This document shows, piece by piece, positions 25,137-33,878 of a stretch of 53,447 nucleotides of DNA. This DNA comes from DASPJR01 sp035628505 (lineage in GTDB: Bacteria; Planctomycetota; SZUA-567; H5-PLA8). Position 1 is the stretch's first letter. The number at the start of each line of letters is the position of its first letter. The position numbers and the translations under genes were made by a program. The stretch covers positions 1 to 53,447 of the forward strand of contig DASPJR010000165.1 in assembly GCA_035628505.1 (NCBI GenBank), read 5' to 3'. The notes below the pieces were generated by a model that worked only from the letters and a program-made list of their open reading frames with translations, ran no database searches and was not told the DNA's origin.

Positions 25137-26972
25137 TTACTCTCGCACGTTCAGCTCGAGCTTCCATTTGCCCGCGCCATCACGCTCGTGGCACCACAAT
25201 TCCAGCGTGCCGATCTCCGTGACTTTGCTCATCAGTTTCACGGGCACCAGCGTGCCCGCAGTAGCCTGTTTGGTAGCGGGAAGATTGGCTTCGATCGGCG
25301 CGAGCTCCTCGATGCTGCCTTCCCAGTCTTCGTGGAAGCTGCCCACGCGGTCGTCACGGCGCGTTGTTGACGAGAGGAAGCGGAATTGCGCCGGCTCGCC
25401 CACGACAAGGCCGAACTCGGCGTTGGGAACCTCGGCCGCCGTGCCCTCTTCCATTCCGAAGGGAACCACGCACAGCGCCTTTACCGGCGGCTTGTGGCCG
25501 GGGACGGCCGGCATGGATGTCTCAATGCCAATGTAGTACGAACGAGCCACGCCGCCACGGATGCGCACGCCCTTGCCGCGCGTTCCAAGGCCATAGAACG
25601 TTGAACCGCGCGCGGCGGCCAGATCGAGGTCGCTCGCCGGCAGAATGCGAAGCGGCTCGGAGCCTTCTTCTTTCAGCCAGCCATTGATCAGCTGAACCAC
25701 GCGGTCGCACAGAGCCGGCGCTTTCATCACGCCGCCGTTAAACAGAATGGCCGTGGGATGAACGAACTTATCGCCCTTGAGCGTGACCGGGAATTCTTTC
25801 GTTGCCGACAGGTTTTCCTTCGCCAGGAAGCGCGCCAGGTGCTTCGAAATTGACGCATCGGCGGCGTAGTTAAGTCCCAATTCCTGCAGACCCATCCGCA
25901 TTGCCCGCGCCGGGCGGTCAGTGGCTTTGCACTGGCCAAAAAAGCCTTCGAGAATCGTCTCTGAAACCTGTTCGCGCGAGATCTTCGTCTTGATGCTCTT
26001 GCCGATAACGCTGCTGCCACGACCGAGAATCGCCAGCGGCAGTTCCGTCTTGCTCGAATCGCTCAGCAGCTTTTCCTTCGCTTCGCGGCAGCTGTGAGCC
26101 AGCGCCCGCAACTGCCAGCTGTCGAGCTTCGTGCCTTCAGCGGCAAGTTTTCCTGCAACCGCATGCGCGAGCGCCAGATCCATGTTGTCGCCGCCCAGCA
26201 GAATGTGCTCGCCGACGGCAATGCGGTGCAGCGTGAGCGTTCCGGCTTCTTCGGCGACGGCTATGAGGCTGAAGTCGGTCGTTCCGCCGCCAACGTCCAC
26301 CACGAGCACGAGATCGCCGACCTTCACCTGCTGGCGCCACTTGTCGTTAGTGGATTCAATCCACGAATAAAATGCGGCCTGCGGCTCCTCGATCAGGGTA
26401 ACGTCTTCGAAGCCCGCGGCGCGTGCTGATTCCAGCGTCAGATCGCGGGCCGCCGCGTCAAAACTTGCCGGCACGCAGAGCATGATGCGCTGCTGCTTGA
26501 GTTTTCCGGCCTTCACGCCTTTGCCGACTGAACTGTCCCAGGCTTCACTGAGGTGCTTTAAGATTCGCGTTGCCGCTTCAACCGGCGAGAGCTTCTGCAC
26601 GTCTTCTCCGGCGCCGAAGGGCAGCAGCGCCGAACGGCGGTCAACGCCAGCCTGGCAAAGCCATGACTTGGCCGAACTGACCAGCCTTCCGGGAACTTCT
26701 TTGCCGCGGCCGCGAGCATATTCACCGATGACATAATTCTTCTTTTCGTCCCATGGCAGAGCGAGGCTCCCCGCCGGCAGTTCGTTTTCAGCGGGAAGGT
26801 AGATAAAGGATGGCAGCAGAGGCCGTTCTTCAACCGAGCCTGGCCGTGTGACTTGCGGAACGGGCATCACCTGAATCTTGGGATGCTCGACCTTTTCGGA
26901 TAAATCCACGTATGCGAGGGCGGTGTTGGTGGTGCCGAGATCGATACCGACAATAAAGCGGCTTTCAGACAT
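25137..26972 (-). CDS. Hsp70/DnaK-like ATPase
   Basis: A 611-residue protein of the Hsp70/actin ATPase family. The phosphate-1 motif is GIDLGTTNTALAYVD, phosphate-2 is VVDVGGGTTDFSLI and the adenosine motif is ILFNGGVMKAPAL. The C-terminal 140 residues look like a shortened substrate-binding beta domain; the helical lid of DnaK is not visible. It therefore resembles the HscA/DnaK-like proteins of Planctomycetes, Myxobacteria and Acidobacteria, which usually sit beside a second Hsp70-like and a DUF2760 gene; neither is here. GGAG lies 11 bases before the ATG. Possible roles are in protein folding or complex assembly; the client is unknown. nadC follows after the heptamer array. Confidence 0.88.
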   Translation of the reverse strand: MSESRFIVGIDLGTTNTALAYVDLSEKVEHPKIQVMPVPQVTRPGSVEERPLLPSFIYLPAENELPAGSLALPWDEKKNYVIGEYARGRGKEVPGRLVSSAKSWLCQAGVDRRSALLPFGAGEDVQKLSPVEAATRILKHLSEAWDSSVGKGVKAGKLKQQRIMLCVPASFDAAARDLTLESARAAGFEDVTLIEEPQAAFYSWIESTNDKWRQQVKVGDLVLVVDVGGGTTDFSLIAVAEEAGTLTLHRIAVGEHILLGGDNMDLALAHAVAGKLAAEGTKLDSWQLRALAHSCREAKEKLLSDSSKTELPLAILGRGSSVIGKSIKTKISREQVSETILEGFFGQCKATDRPARAMRMGLQELGLNYAADASISKHLARFLAKENLSATKEFPVTLKGDKFVHPTAILFNGGVMKAPALCDRVVQLINGWLKEEGSEPLRILPASDLDLAAARGSTFYGLGTRGKGVRIRGGVARSYYIGIETSMPAVPGHKPPVKALCVVPFGMEEGTAAEVPNAEFGLVVGEPAQFRFLSSTTRRDDRVGSFHEDWEGSIEELAPIEANLPATKQATAGTLVPVKLMSKVTEIGTLELWCHERDGAGKWKLELNVRE

Positions 26973-27355
26973 TTTGCGTTTAGCTCCGGAACGGAAGTAA
27001 GAAACCCAAACCGCGGCAGATTATACCAGACTGTCTAACGGTATGTAGCGCAGGCTTCCAGCCTGCGAGACTCTGTATCGAAATCTGTCCAGAAACGCAC
27101 ATGTTGAAGGCGCGACGTCGTCGTACGCAGCGACTCGCAGGCAAGGAGGCCTAAACTACGAATGCTGCAAACTTTTGCACACGTGCGCGATGGTTTCTGG
27201 GCATAACCGAACTCAACCCTAACAGGACGGATGAGGGGCAAGATTCTTCCGGGAAAAATCAGAATAAATGGACGCAGACCGGAGCCAAACGCAGACTCGC
27301 GAATTGAAAATTCGCGTTACATCCGTTCATCCGTTCCTGGCGCGTTGGCGGTTTA
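26973..27355. repeat. Gene-free region with a palindromic repeat pair
   Basis: About 380 bp without a convincing gene. GCAGGCT-TCC-AGCCTGC at 27050-27066 is a perfect 7-bp hairpin within TGTAGCGCAGGC..., and a related, degenerate sequence (CGCAGGCAAGGAGGCCTAAACTAC) at 27136-27159 lies in the opposite sense. Together they look like an intergenic REP-type inverted pair unrelated to the RAYT island. The promoter for the Hsp70-like gene should lie near the left side. Confidence 0.5.
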
Positions 27356-28570
27356 TCAGTAATCGTAGACGGCGCCGTCGGTCATCTTTGGCACAGGCCA
27401 CTTAAACTTCTTCTTTGGGTCCGCGGCTACTTCGGCCATCTTGGCTTCGTCCATCTCGACGCCAAGGCCCGGGCCCTGCGGCAAAAGCGCGTCACCATTC
27501 TTGTCGGTTTCCCAGCTCTTCCGCGCGACGCCTGGCGGCATGAGGTGGCCATCGAGGTACGCTTCGTGAATCAGGAAATTGGGAATCGCGAAGGCCGAGT
27601 GAATGCTGGCACTCAGACCCAGCTCGGACATCGTACAGTGCGGCGCGATTGGGACGGTGAACGTCTCGCAGAGCGTACCGATCTTTTTCATCTGGCTGAT
27701 GCCGCCGGTATGGCCGCAGTCTGGCTGCAGGATATCGATGCAGCGCTCCGTCAGGTAGGGGATCATGCCCCAGATGGTGCGGTCGCGCTCGCCGGTCGCC
27801 ATGGGAATGCGTATCGCTTCCTTCAGCCGCTTGAATACATCGATGTTGCCGGGCACGGCGGGCTCTTCGAGGAACAGGATATCGTAGGGCTGAATGGCGT
27901 TGGCAAACTGGATCAGCAGCGGCGGCGGAACGGAACTGTGCGCATCGAACATGACGGTGCCGTCGGGGCCAACGCGTTTGCGCGCGCTTTCGACCATCTT
28001 CACCAGGCGTTCGACTTCGGGCGGATCACCCGAATATGGATGCGGCCCGCCGGTCCCGGATTTAAACGCTTTCGGGGTGGGGTAGAGGCGAACCTTGTCG
28101 CGCACGGGCCCGCCGAGCAGCCTGTAGACGGGAACGCCGTACAGTTTTCCGGTGATGTCCCACAGGGCCATGTCGATCGCGGAGAGCGTGTGAACCATAA
28201 ACGCGCCGCCGCGCATGTCGCGGTGCGAGCGGTAAATCTTCTGCCACAAATGTTCGATGCGCGTGGGATTTTCGTCTTTGAGCAGTTCCAGCAGCGAGAC
28301 GGCCAGCGCCGCGGCGACTTTGGGCTCTAAGCCAGTGATCTCGCCCCAGCCAACGACTTTCATGTTCGTCTCTATTTTGACGTAGACCTTCGGGCCGACC
28401 GGAATGGCTTTCAGATCACTGATGCGGATCGACGTCGCCTTGTCCTCGACGGCTTTGACAGGTTCATCCGCGCGCAGATCGCGCATCAGCGTCATGCCAG
28501 CCGCTGCCGCGGCAACCCCAGCCGCCGCATTCTGAAAAAATCCCCGCCGCGAGTGCCCCTGATCCGCCAT
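27356..28570 (-). CDS. Tat-exported mandelate racemase/muconate lactonizing (enolase superfamily) enzyme
   Basis: A 404-residue protein with a Tat signal (SRRGFFQ followed by an Ala-rich hydrophobic stretch). The rest is an enolase-superfamily barrel: the N-terminal capping domain through ALWDITGKLYGVPVYRLLGG, then metal-binding carboxylates in VMFDAH, FLEEP and ATGERDRT, and QPDCGHTGG and IAPHCTMSE carrying the candidate acid/base His. It resembles galactonate/sugar-acid dehydratases (DgoD type). AAAGGAGGAG lies upstream of the ATG. Most relatives are cytoplasmic; a Tat leader on such an enzyme implies envelope sugar-acid chemistry or a family habit of secreting enzymes in these bacteria. 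Divergent from the phosphoesterase gene. Confidence 0.85.
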   Translation of the reverse strand: MADQGHSRRGFFQNAAAGVAAAAAGMTLMRDLRADEPVKAVEDKATSIRISDLKAIPVGPKVYVKIETNMKVVGWGEITGLEPKVAAALAVSLLELLKDENPTRIEHLWQKIYRSHRDMRGGAFMVHTLSAIDMALWDITGKLYGVPVYRLLGGPVRDKVRLYPTPKAFKSGTGGPHPYSGDPPEVERLVKMVESARKRVGPDGTVMFDAHSSVPPPLLIQFANAIQPYDILFLEEPAVPGNIDVFKRLKEAIRIPMATGERDRTIWGMIPYLTERCIDILQPDCGHTGGISQMKKIGTLCETFTVPIAPHCTMSELGLSASIHSAFAIPNFLIHEAYLDGHLMPPGVARKSWETDKNGDALLPQGPGLGVEMDEAKMAEVAADPKKKFKWPVPKMTDGAVYDY

Positions 28571-28726
28571 GGCGATCTCCTCCTTTATAGTGCGATACCC
28601 GTATGTACTCCGCGCGTTGCGTGATCTAGCGATAAATTTAGTTCAGATTCCGAAGCGCTGGCGGCAGTCGAGTTTGCGGCTTTCTTCTTGCTATCGAAAT
28701 TTGAGGGCAACATGGAGGAGTCCGCT

Positions 28727-29551
28727 ATGCCGTTTCGTTTACTGCTTATCATGGCTGTATTGGCACCCGCTGCACTTTTTGCCGAGTCCGGTTCACTGCC
28801 GCGGCCGAAACATGTGGTGATCGTTTTTGAAGAAGATCGCGACTACAAACAGGTAATCGGTAATGAGCGCGTTCCCTATATGAACGAACTGGCTCAGAGG
28901 GGAGCGCTGATGACACAATCGTTCGGCGTTCGGCATCCTAGCCTACCGAACTACATCGCTTTCTTTTCCGGTTCGACACACGGCGTGAAGAATAACAAAT
29001 GCCAGAATGGACCGCGCTTCGCCAATGAGCCCAACCTTGGCAGCGAACTCATCCGGGCAGGTCTCACCTTTACAGGATTCAGCGAATCGCTTCCGTTTGC
29101 CGGCTACACGGGCTGCGCACGCGGCTTGTATGCGCGCAAGCACAACCCGTGGGTCCGCTTCAACAATGTGCCGCCCGAGTCCAACCAGCCCTTCACCAGT
29201 TTTCCAATTCAGGATTTCAACCTGCTGCCGACAGTCTCGATCGTTGTTCCCAATATGCGAAATAACGGGCATGACGCGTCCCTGACGGTCGCGGACACGT
29301 GGCTGCGCGATAACCTGAGCGCCTATATCGAGTGGACGTTTGCCAATAACAGTCTGTTCATTCTGACGTGGGATGAAGGCAGCCGCGGAAATCATATTGT
29401 GACGGTTTTCATCGGTCCCATGGTCCAGCCCGGCCAATACGATCGGCGCATCAATCACTATAACGTTCTGCGCACGCTGCTGGATATGTACGGCCTCACG
29501 CCCATGGCCGAAGCCGTCACCGCCGAACCGATCCTGAACATCTGGCGGTAG
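28727..29551 (+). CDS. Secreted phosphoesterase (acid phosphatase/phospholipase C-like)
   Basis: A 274-residue protein with a Sec signal (FRLLLIMAVLAPAALFA). It has the phosphoesterase family pattern (PF04185): HVVIVFEEDRDYKQVI at the start of the mature protein, with Glu in place of the more usual Asn, RHPSLPNYIAFFSG, and FILTWDEG in the C-terminal part. The family includes acid phosphatases and non-haemolytic phospholipase C, acting outside the cell to release phosphate. The ATG at 28727 is chosen because GGAGGAG lies 6 bases upstream. A CACAGAG repeat stands immediately after the stop codon. Confidence 0.82.
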   Translation: MPFRLLLIMAVLAPAALFAESGSLPRPKHVVIVFEEDRDYKQVIGNERVPYMNELAQRGALMTQSFGVRHPSLPNYIAFFSGSTHGVKNNKCQNGPRFANEPNLGSELIRAGLTFTGFSESLPFAGYTGCARGLYARKHNPWVRFNNVPPESNQPFTSFPIQDFNLLPTVSIVVPNMRNNGHDASLTVADTWLRDNLSAYIEWTFANNSLFILTWDEGSRGNHIVTVFIGPMVQPGQYDRRINHYNVLRTLLDMYGLTPMAEAVTAEPILNIWR

Positions 29552-29559
29552 CTTATTTT

Positions 29560-29655
29560 CACCACAGAGATCACAGAGAGCACAGAGGGGGATGGGATAA
29601 AAACCGACACCCAAAGCAGAAGCCAACTTCATTCCTCCTCCGTGTCCTCTGTGGT
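29560..29655. repeat. CACAGAG inverted repeat copy 3
   Basis: The left arm begins CACCACAGAG at 29560 and has three CACAGAG-type units; the right arm ends CCTCTGTGGT at 29655. About 50 bp of unrelated sequence separates them. It lies right after the phosphoesterase stop, between two plus-strand genes, and is followed by AAAAAAAA. Same family as copies at 797 and 2727. Confidence 0.75.
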
Positions 29656-29732
29656 AAAAAAAATCCGCGTTGCATTCCCTCTCAATCCGCTAATGATGGT
29701 GGCCTGGTCAATAACTATTAAGGAGAGGGGAA

Positions 29733-30119
29733 ATGAACAAGATCGCTCTATTCCTGTGCGCGCTGGTACTCTGCGTGTCGGCCTCGGCCGTGAATGCCGC
29801 GGATGCTCCGGCGGGCAAGACGAAGCTGCAGCACATCGTTGCACTGAAGTTCAAAGAAGGTGCCAGCGCCGACGAGATCAAGAAAATCACCGATGCGTTT
29901 GCGGCGCTGAAAGGCAAAATTCCCGAAGTGGCTGCCTATGCCGGCGGGCCCAACGTCAGCAAGGAAGGCAAGGACAAAGGCTTCGGCCACTGCGCGATCC
30001 TGACCTTTAAGAGTCAGAAAGATCTCGAGGCCTACATCGTCCACGCCGAACACCAGGCTTTCGTGAAGATGCTCGGGGGAATCGTCGTCGACGCGTTCGT
30101 GTACGATTTCTGGGAATAA
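29733..30119 (+). CDS. Exported Dabb-domain (stress-responsive A/B barrel) protein
   Basis: A 128-residue protein with a Sec signal (IALFLCALVLCVSASA) followed by a single Dabb domain: LQHIVALKFKEGAS at the start, GFGHCAILTFKS in the middle and AFVYDFWE at the end. Dabb proteins form dimeric alpha/beta barrels and are found in stress responses and some biosynthetic pathways; most are cytoplasmic, while PVC and Acidobacteria have many exported ones. AAGGAGAGGGG lies before the ATG. No partner gene is obvious. Confidence 0.85.
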   Translation: MNKIALFLCALVLCVSASAVNAADAPAGKTKLQHIVALKFKEGASADEIKKITDAFAALKGKIPEVAAYAGGPNVSKEGKDKGFGHCAILTFKSQKDLEAYIVHAEHQAFVKMLGGIVVDAFVYDFWE

Positions 30120-30396
30120 CGATGCAATAAAGGCAGAGACCGCACGCCCGGTTTCACAACCTGCAGCATGGGCGTCTCGCTTATGCTGCTACCCGGTAAG
30201 AACGTTGCACGTGGATCGCCAGAAGCGCGCGCAAAAAGCTGTTGGATCGGCCGCGGAGTCGCAGTCCTTAACTGCGTCAACTCTATGATAGAGGGAGAAA
30301 GCGGGCCGCGACGCGAATTACTCGATGCGAGGCGGGCCCTGCCTTGATTTTCGCACGGCGTGGGTTAAACCAGCGTCAGACCACTTTCGGGGTTAC
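30120..30396. other. Intergenic region with no recognised feature
   Basis: About 277 bp between two plus-strand genes. I found no terminator with a T-run, tRNA or repeat. The promoter of the adenylate cyclase gene should lie here. Confidence 0.4.
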
Positions 30397-32559
30397 ATGA
30401 GCGAAATGGCAGCAGCGGCGCCAGCCGAATTAATCGTGACGGGTCCAGACGGCGCGGTCGCGAAGATCCGACTGCCCGAGCGCGCCGTTATCGGGCGCCA
30501 TCCCGAATGCGAAATCGTGCTCACCGACCCGATGTCCTCGCGCCGCCACTGCAAGGTCGAGCGCACGCCGCAAGGCAATTACGTCGTCGAAGACATCAAG
30601 TCCGCCAACGGCACCAGCCTGAACGGCGAGCCGCTTCGTCCGTCCACGCCGGTCACGCTGCGCAACGGCGATTCGATCCAGATCGGCGCGACGACGCTAA
30701 TGCTGAAACTCGACGTTCCCGCACGCGTTGGGCCGCCGCCGCCCGCGGTGAAGCTCGACGATGATGACGCGCCGCTCAGCTTTATTCAGAAAGTCAACGT
30801 TAACGTTGTCTCGCAGGAAGAAGAAGACTCCGACGACGTCAAGACGCTGAAGAAAGTTGCCGGAAGGCTCAAGCTTCTGATCGACGTGGGCCAGGCGCTC
30901 GGCACCAGTCTCGAACTGCCGAAGCTGCTCAACACGTGCCTTGAAAAGATGTTCGAAGTGTTCCCGCAGGCCGACCGCGGACTGGTGCTGCTGTATGGAC
31001 CGGATGGTTCGCTGCCTTCGCTGGTGACTTCTGACGCGGACCTCGGTTCGGCGCTGGCGCAGCGCAAGACGGGAATGGCGCTCAGCCGCCTGCGCAATCC
31101 CGGCACGACGGCGCATCAGGCCGAGCTGAAAATTTCGCGAACGGTGCTCAACCGCGTGCGCACGGAAAAATCAGCGGTGCTGATGGAGAAATCCGGCAGC
31201 ATGTCGCTGGTCGATATCTCCTCCGTGATGTGCGCGCCGATGCTTGTCGGTCAGGACGATCTTGGGCTGCTGTACCTGGAAACGCGCAAGATCGCGCAGG
31301 CGTTCACGAAGGACGATCTGAGCGTCATGACCGCCGTCGCCGGGCAGATCGCCGTGGTAATCCGCAATTCGGATCTCGCGCGCCAGGCCGCCGCTGAGGC
31401 CGCGCACAAGGAAAGCCTCTCACGCTTTCTCTCGCCGCAGCTGGTTGATCAGATGCTCAAAGGCAACCTGAGCGTTCAGCTCGGTGGCACGGAAAAGAAA
31501 GGCACCATCTTCTTCTCGGACATCGTCGGGTTTACGAAGCTGGCGAGCAAGATGAAGGCGGAAGCTGTCGTCACGCTGCTCAACCGTTATTTCACGGTGA
31601 TGCAGAACATTATTTTCCGCCGCGGCGGCTCCATCGACAAGTGCGCAGGCGACAACATCATGGCGCACTGGGGTGTTGTGGGCGATATGCCCAACTTTAC
31701 GGGAGCGGCAGTGACCGCTGCCGTTGAAATGCAGATTGCACTTTTCATTTTCAATCGCGACGAGGCGCAGAAGAAAGAGATCGTGCTTCCCCCCACGCCT
31801 CTGGGGCATGGCCTGGGGCTGAACACCGGCATCGTTTGCGCTGGAAATATCGGCTCGGACCGCAAAATCGAATTCACCGTTATCGGCGATCCGGTCAATC
31901 TCTCCGCGCGCATTGAAGCCATGGCTGGACGCTTTCAGACATTCCTCGGCGAGCCGACGTTTGAAGAGATCCGCCAGATCGCGTTCTGCTTCCGCATGCC
32001 CGACTGCCCGGCCAAGAACGTCGAAAAGCCGCTGCCGGTGTACTCCGTGCGCGGAATCATTCCCCAGATGGCCGAGGTTGCTCCACCGGTGGTCGATCCT
32101 GCGACGCTGAAAGTCGAAGATCTGGTGCTGTCAATGCCCTGTTATTTGGAGTCGGGCGAACTGAAGATGGAAGGCATGGTTACGCGCCTCCAGGAAAGCC
32201 CTACCGGCACGCGGATCGTCATGCAGGCTGAGCGCCCGCTGCCGATCGGCACGCCGGTGACGCTGATCTGGAATCTGCCCGAAAAGCCGAGCCTGTCGAA
32301 TGTTCCGGCTGAGGTCGAAAAGAGCTACCACGACACGGGCAAGCCGCCGTCAGGCGAGACGAGCCTTGGATCGTCGTTTGCGGAGATGCTCGCAGGAGCT
32401 GCGCCGCAGAACAACAACACGGCCGTAATCAGCAACGTCGTGCCGCACGGAACGATTGTGCTGGTGGCAAAAGAGGTCCCCGAAGACTTCCTGCAGATCC
32501 GCCCCGGCTCGCTCCTCCAGTCCGACCTGACGAGCCACGATCAGATCATTCGCGTTTAG
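30397..32559 (+). CDS. FHA-GAF-adenylate/guanylate cyclase (class III)
   Basis: A 720-residue cytoplasmic protein. Residues of about 12-105 are an FHA domain (AVIGRHPECEIVLTD, SSRRHCKVE, SANGTSLNG), which binds phosphothreonine. A GAF domain follows (about 150-335), then a class III cyclase domain (about 370-560): FFSDIVGFTKL with the first metal Asp, KCAGDNIMAHWG with the second, and TVIGDPVNLSARIE with the transition-state Asn and Arg. The C-terminal 130 residues resemble a PilZ-like beta domain (GTPVTLIWNL), a weak guess. It would make cyclic nucleotide in response to a phosphorylated partner and a small ligand. Start at 30397 is preceded only by GGGG; a longer frame lacks any site. Confidence 0.85.
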   Translation: MSEMAAAAPAELIVTGPDGAVAKIRLPERAVIGRHPECEIVLTDPMSSRRHCKVERTPQGNYVVEDIKSANGTSLNGEPLRPSTPVTLRNGDSIQIGATTLMLKLDVPARVGPPPPAVKLDDDDAPLSFIQKVNVNVVSQEEEDSDDVKTLKKVAGRLKLLIDVGQALGTSLELPKLLNTCLEKMFEVFPQADRGLVLLYGPDGSLPSLVTSDADLGSALAQRKTGMALSRLRNPGTTAHQAELKISRTVLNRVRTEKSAVLMEKSGSMSLVDISSVMCAPMLVGQDDLGLLYLETRKIAQAFTKDDLSVMTAVAGQIAVVIRNSDLARQAAAEAAHKESLSRFLSPQLVDQMLKGNLSVQLGGTEKKGTIFFSDIVGFTKLASKMKAEAVVTLLNRYFTVMQNIIFRRGGSIDKCAGDNIMAHWGVVGDMPNFTGAAVTAAVEMQIALFIFNRDEAQKKEIVLPPTPLGHGLGLNTGIVCAGNIGSDRKIEFTVIGDPVNLSARIEAMAGRFQTFLGEPTFEEIRQIAFCFRMPDCPAKNVEKPLPVYSVRGIIPQMAEVAPPVVDPATLKVEDLVLSMPCYLESGELKMEGMVTRLQESPTGTRIVMQAERPLPIGTPVTLIWNLPEKPSLSNVPAEVEKSYHDTGKPPSGETSLGSSFAEMLAGAAPQNNNTAVISNVVPHGTIVLVAKEVPEDFLQIRPGSLLQSDLTSHDQIIRV

Positions 32560-32574
32560 GCAGTCATGTGTCAC

Positions 32575-32620
32575 TGGTCATTCGTCACGTGCGAGCGCTA
32601 TCGCAAATGACAAATGACCA
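32575..32620. repeat. Inverted repeat between convergent genes
   Basis: TGGTCATTCGTCA (32575-32587) and TGACAAATGACCA (32608-32620) are complementary at 12 of 13 positions with a 20-base loop. It lies between the cyclase stop and the methionine sulfoxide reductase stop and could end transcription from both sides, though no T-run follows. The GTCATTT-like unit resembles heptamer repeats seen in other genomes. Confidence 0.55.
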
Positions 32621-32637
32621 TGACAACCCGTGCAAGC

Positions 32638-33804
32638 CTAATCACGCATCCAGTGGCACGTATAGCCGCCGGGATTCTTTTGCAGATAGTCCTGATGGTA
32701 ATCTTCGGCGCGGGTAAACGTGCTGGCGGCGGTGATTTCAGTTACAATCGGCTTCTTCCACTTGCCTGATTTGTCGACGCGCGCCTTGACCTCTTCGGCG
32801 GTCTTTTTCTGCGCGTCGTTGGTGTAGAAAATTGCGGAACGGTACTGCGTGCCGATGTCATTGCCCTGGCGGTTGGCTGTAGTGGGATCGTGCATCTTGA
32901 AGAACCATTTCTCGAGCAGATCAGCGTACGAAAGTTTCGCCGGATCGTAGATCACTTTCACCGCTTCTGCGTGACCCGTGTTGCCTTTCTTGACCAGCTC
33001 GTACGTAGGCTTCTCGATCTTGCCGCCGGTGTAGCCGACCTCGACGTCGATTACGCCCGGAATCTGCCTGATGATTTCTTCCATCCCCCAGAAGCAGCCG
33101 CCCGCGAGCACCGCCACATCCATCGTGGCTGCGCAGCCTGGCGGCTTGCCCAGGCCGGGAATCGCACAGACGTTGTCTGCTTTTGCAGCGGGCGCGGCAG
33201 CGACGGCACCCTTGAACAAGGCAGCGTATTCGCCATAACCCTCTTCGGTCAGCTTCGCGACGGGAATGAAGCGCAGTGAAGCCGAGTTGATGCAGTAACG
33301 CATTCCGGTTGGCCGCGGACCGTCATTAAAGACGTGTCCCAGATGTGAATTGCCCACCTTCGAGCGCACTTCCGTTCGCACCATTCCGTGCGACTCATCG
33401 GTCTTGGTGATTACGCGCTCTTTCTCGATCGGACGCGTGAAACTCGGCCACCCCGTCCCGGAATCGAACTTGTCCGTCGAGCTGAACAGCGGCTCGCCCG
33501 AGACGATGTCGACGTAAATACCGGACTCGTGGTTGTTCCAGTATTGATTATGAAATGGCGGCTCGGTGCCGTCCTGCTGCGTGACGCGGTACTGTATGGG
33601 CGAGAGCTTCTTTTTGATCTCGTCGTCAGACGGTCTTTTGAATTCGCGCGTGGACATTTGTACCGGCTCCTTTGTCTCCGGCCTCTGCGGTTGCGGCTCA
33701 GCTTTGGCCGCCGCGGGCGGTGGGGTCTCTTCGCCCCACGTGACATAAGCCACTACGGCGAGAACCGTAGTAAGAACCAATGCGATGACGGCAGTAATCT
33801 TCAT
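32638..33804 (-). CDS. msrBA: Exported methionine sulfoxide reductase, MsrB-MsrA fusion
   Basis: A 388-residue two-domain repair enzyme. An N-terminal hydrophobic segment (ITAVIALVLTTVLAVVAYV) acts as signal or membrane anchor, followed by a Pro/Glu-rich linker. Residues of about 60-195 are MsrB (DSGTGWPSF, GNSHLGHVFNDG, and RYCINSASL with the catalytic Cys). The zinc CxxC pairs are absent, as in zinc-free MsrB. Residues from about 225 are MsrA (AGGCFWGMEE with its catalytic Cys, GNTGHAEAV). Together they reduce both sulfoxide epimers of methionine. The location implies repair of envelope proteins. AGGAGG lies 8 bases before the ATG at 33804. The domain order B-A is the reverse of the commonest A-B fusions. 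Confidence 0.92.
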   Translation of the reverse strand: MKITAVIALVLTTVLAVVAYVTWGEETPPPAAAKAEPQPQRPETKEPVQMSTREFKRPSDDEIKKKLSPIQYRVTQQDGTEPPFHNQYWNNHESGIYVDIVSGEPLFSSTDKFDSGTGWPSFTRPIEKERVITKTDESHGMVRTEVRSKVGNSHLGHVFNDGPRPTGMRYCINSASLRFIPVAKLTEEGYGEYAALFKGAVAAAPAAKADNVCAIPGLGKPPGCAATMDVAVLAGGCFWGMEEIIRQIPGVIDVEVGYTGGKIEKPTYELVKKGNTGHAEAVKVIYDPAKLSYADLLEKWFFKMHDPTTANRQGNDIGTQYRSAIFYTNDAQKKTAEEVKARVDKSGKWKKPIVTEITAASTFTRAEDYHQDYLQKNPGGYTCHWMRD

Positions 33805-33878
33805 AGGCCCCACCTCCTGACGCCCCTTACATATAATATGTCCAGGGCGGCGTAGTCCATTCTGAATTTTTTAACTTT

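Noticed and set aside
30795..30808. Perfect palindrome CAACGTTAACGTTG
   Set aside because: It lies inside the cyclase coding sequence and encodes an alternating Val-Asn stretch, so it is probably a coding coincidence.
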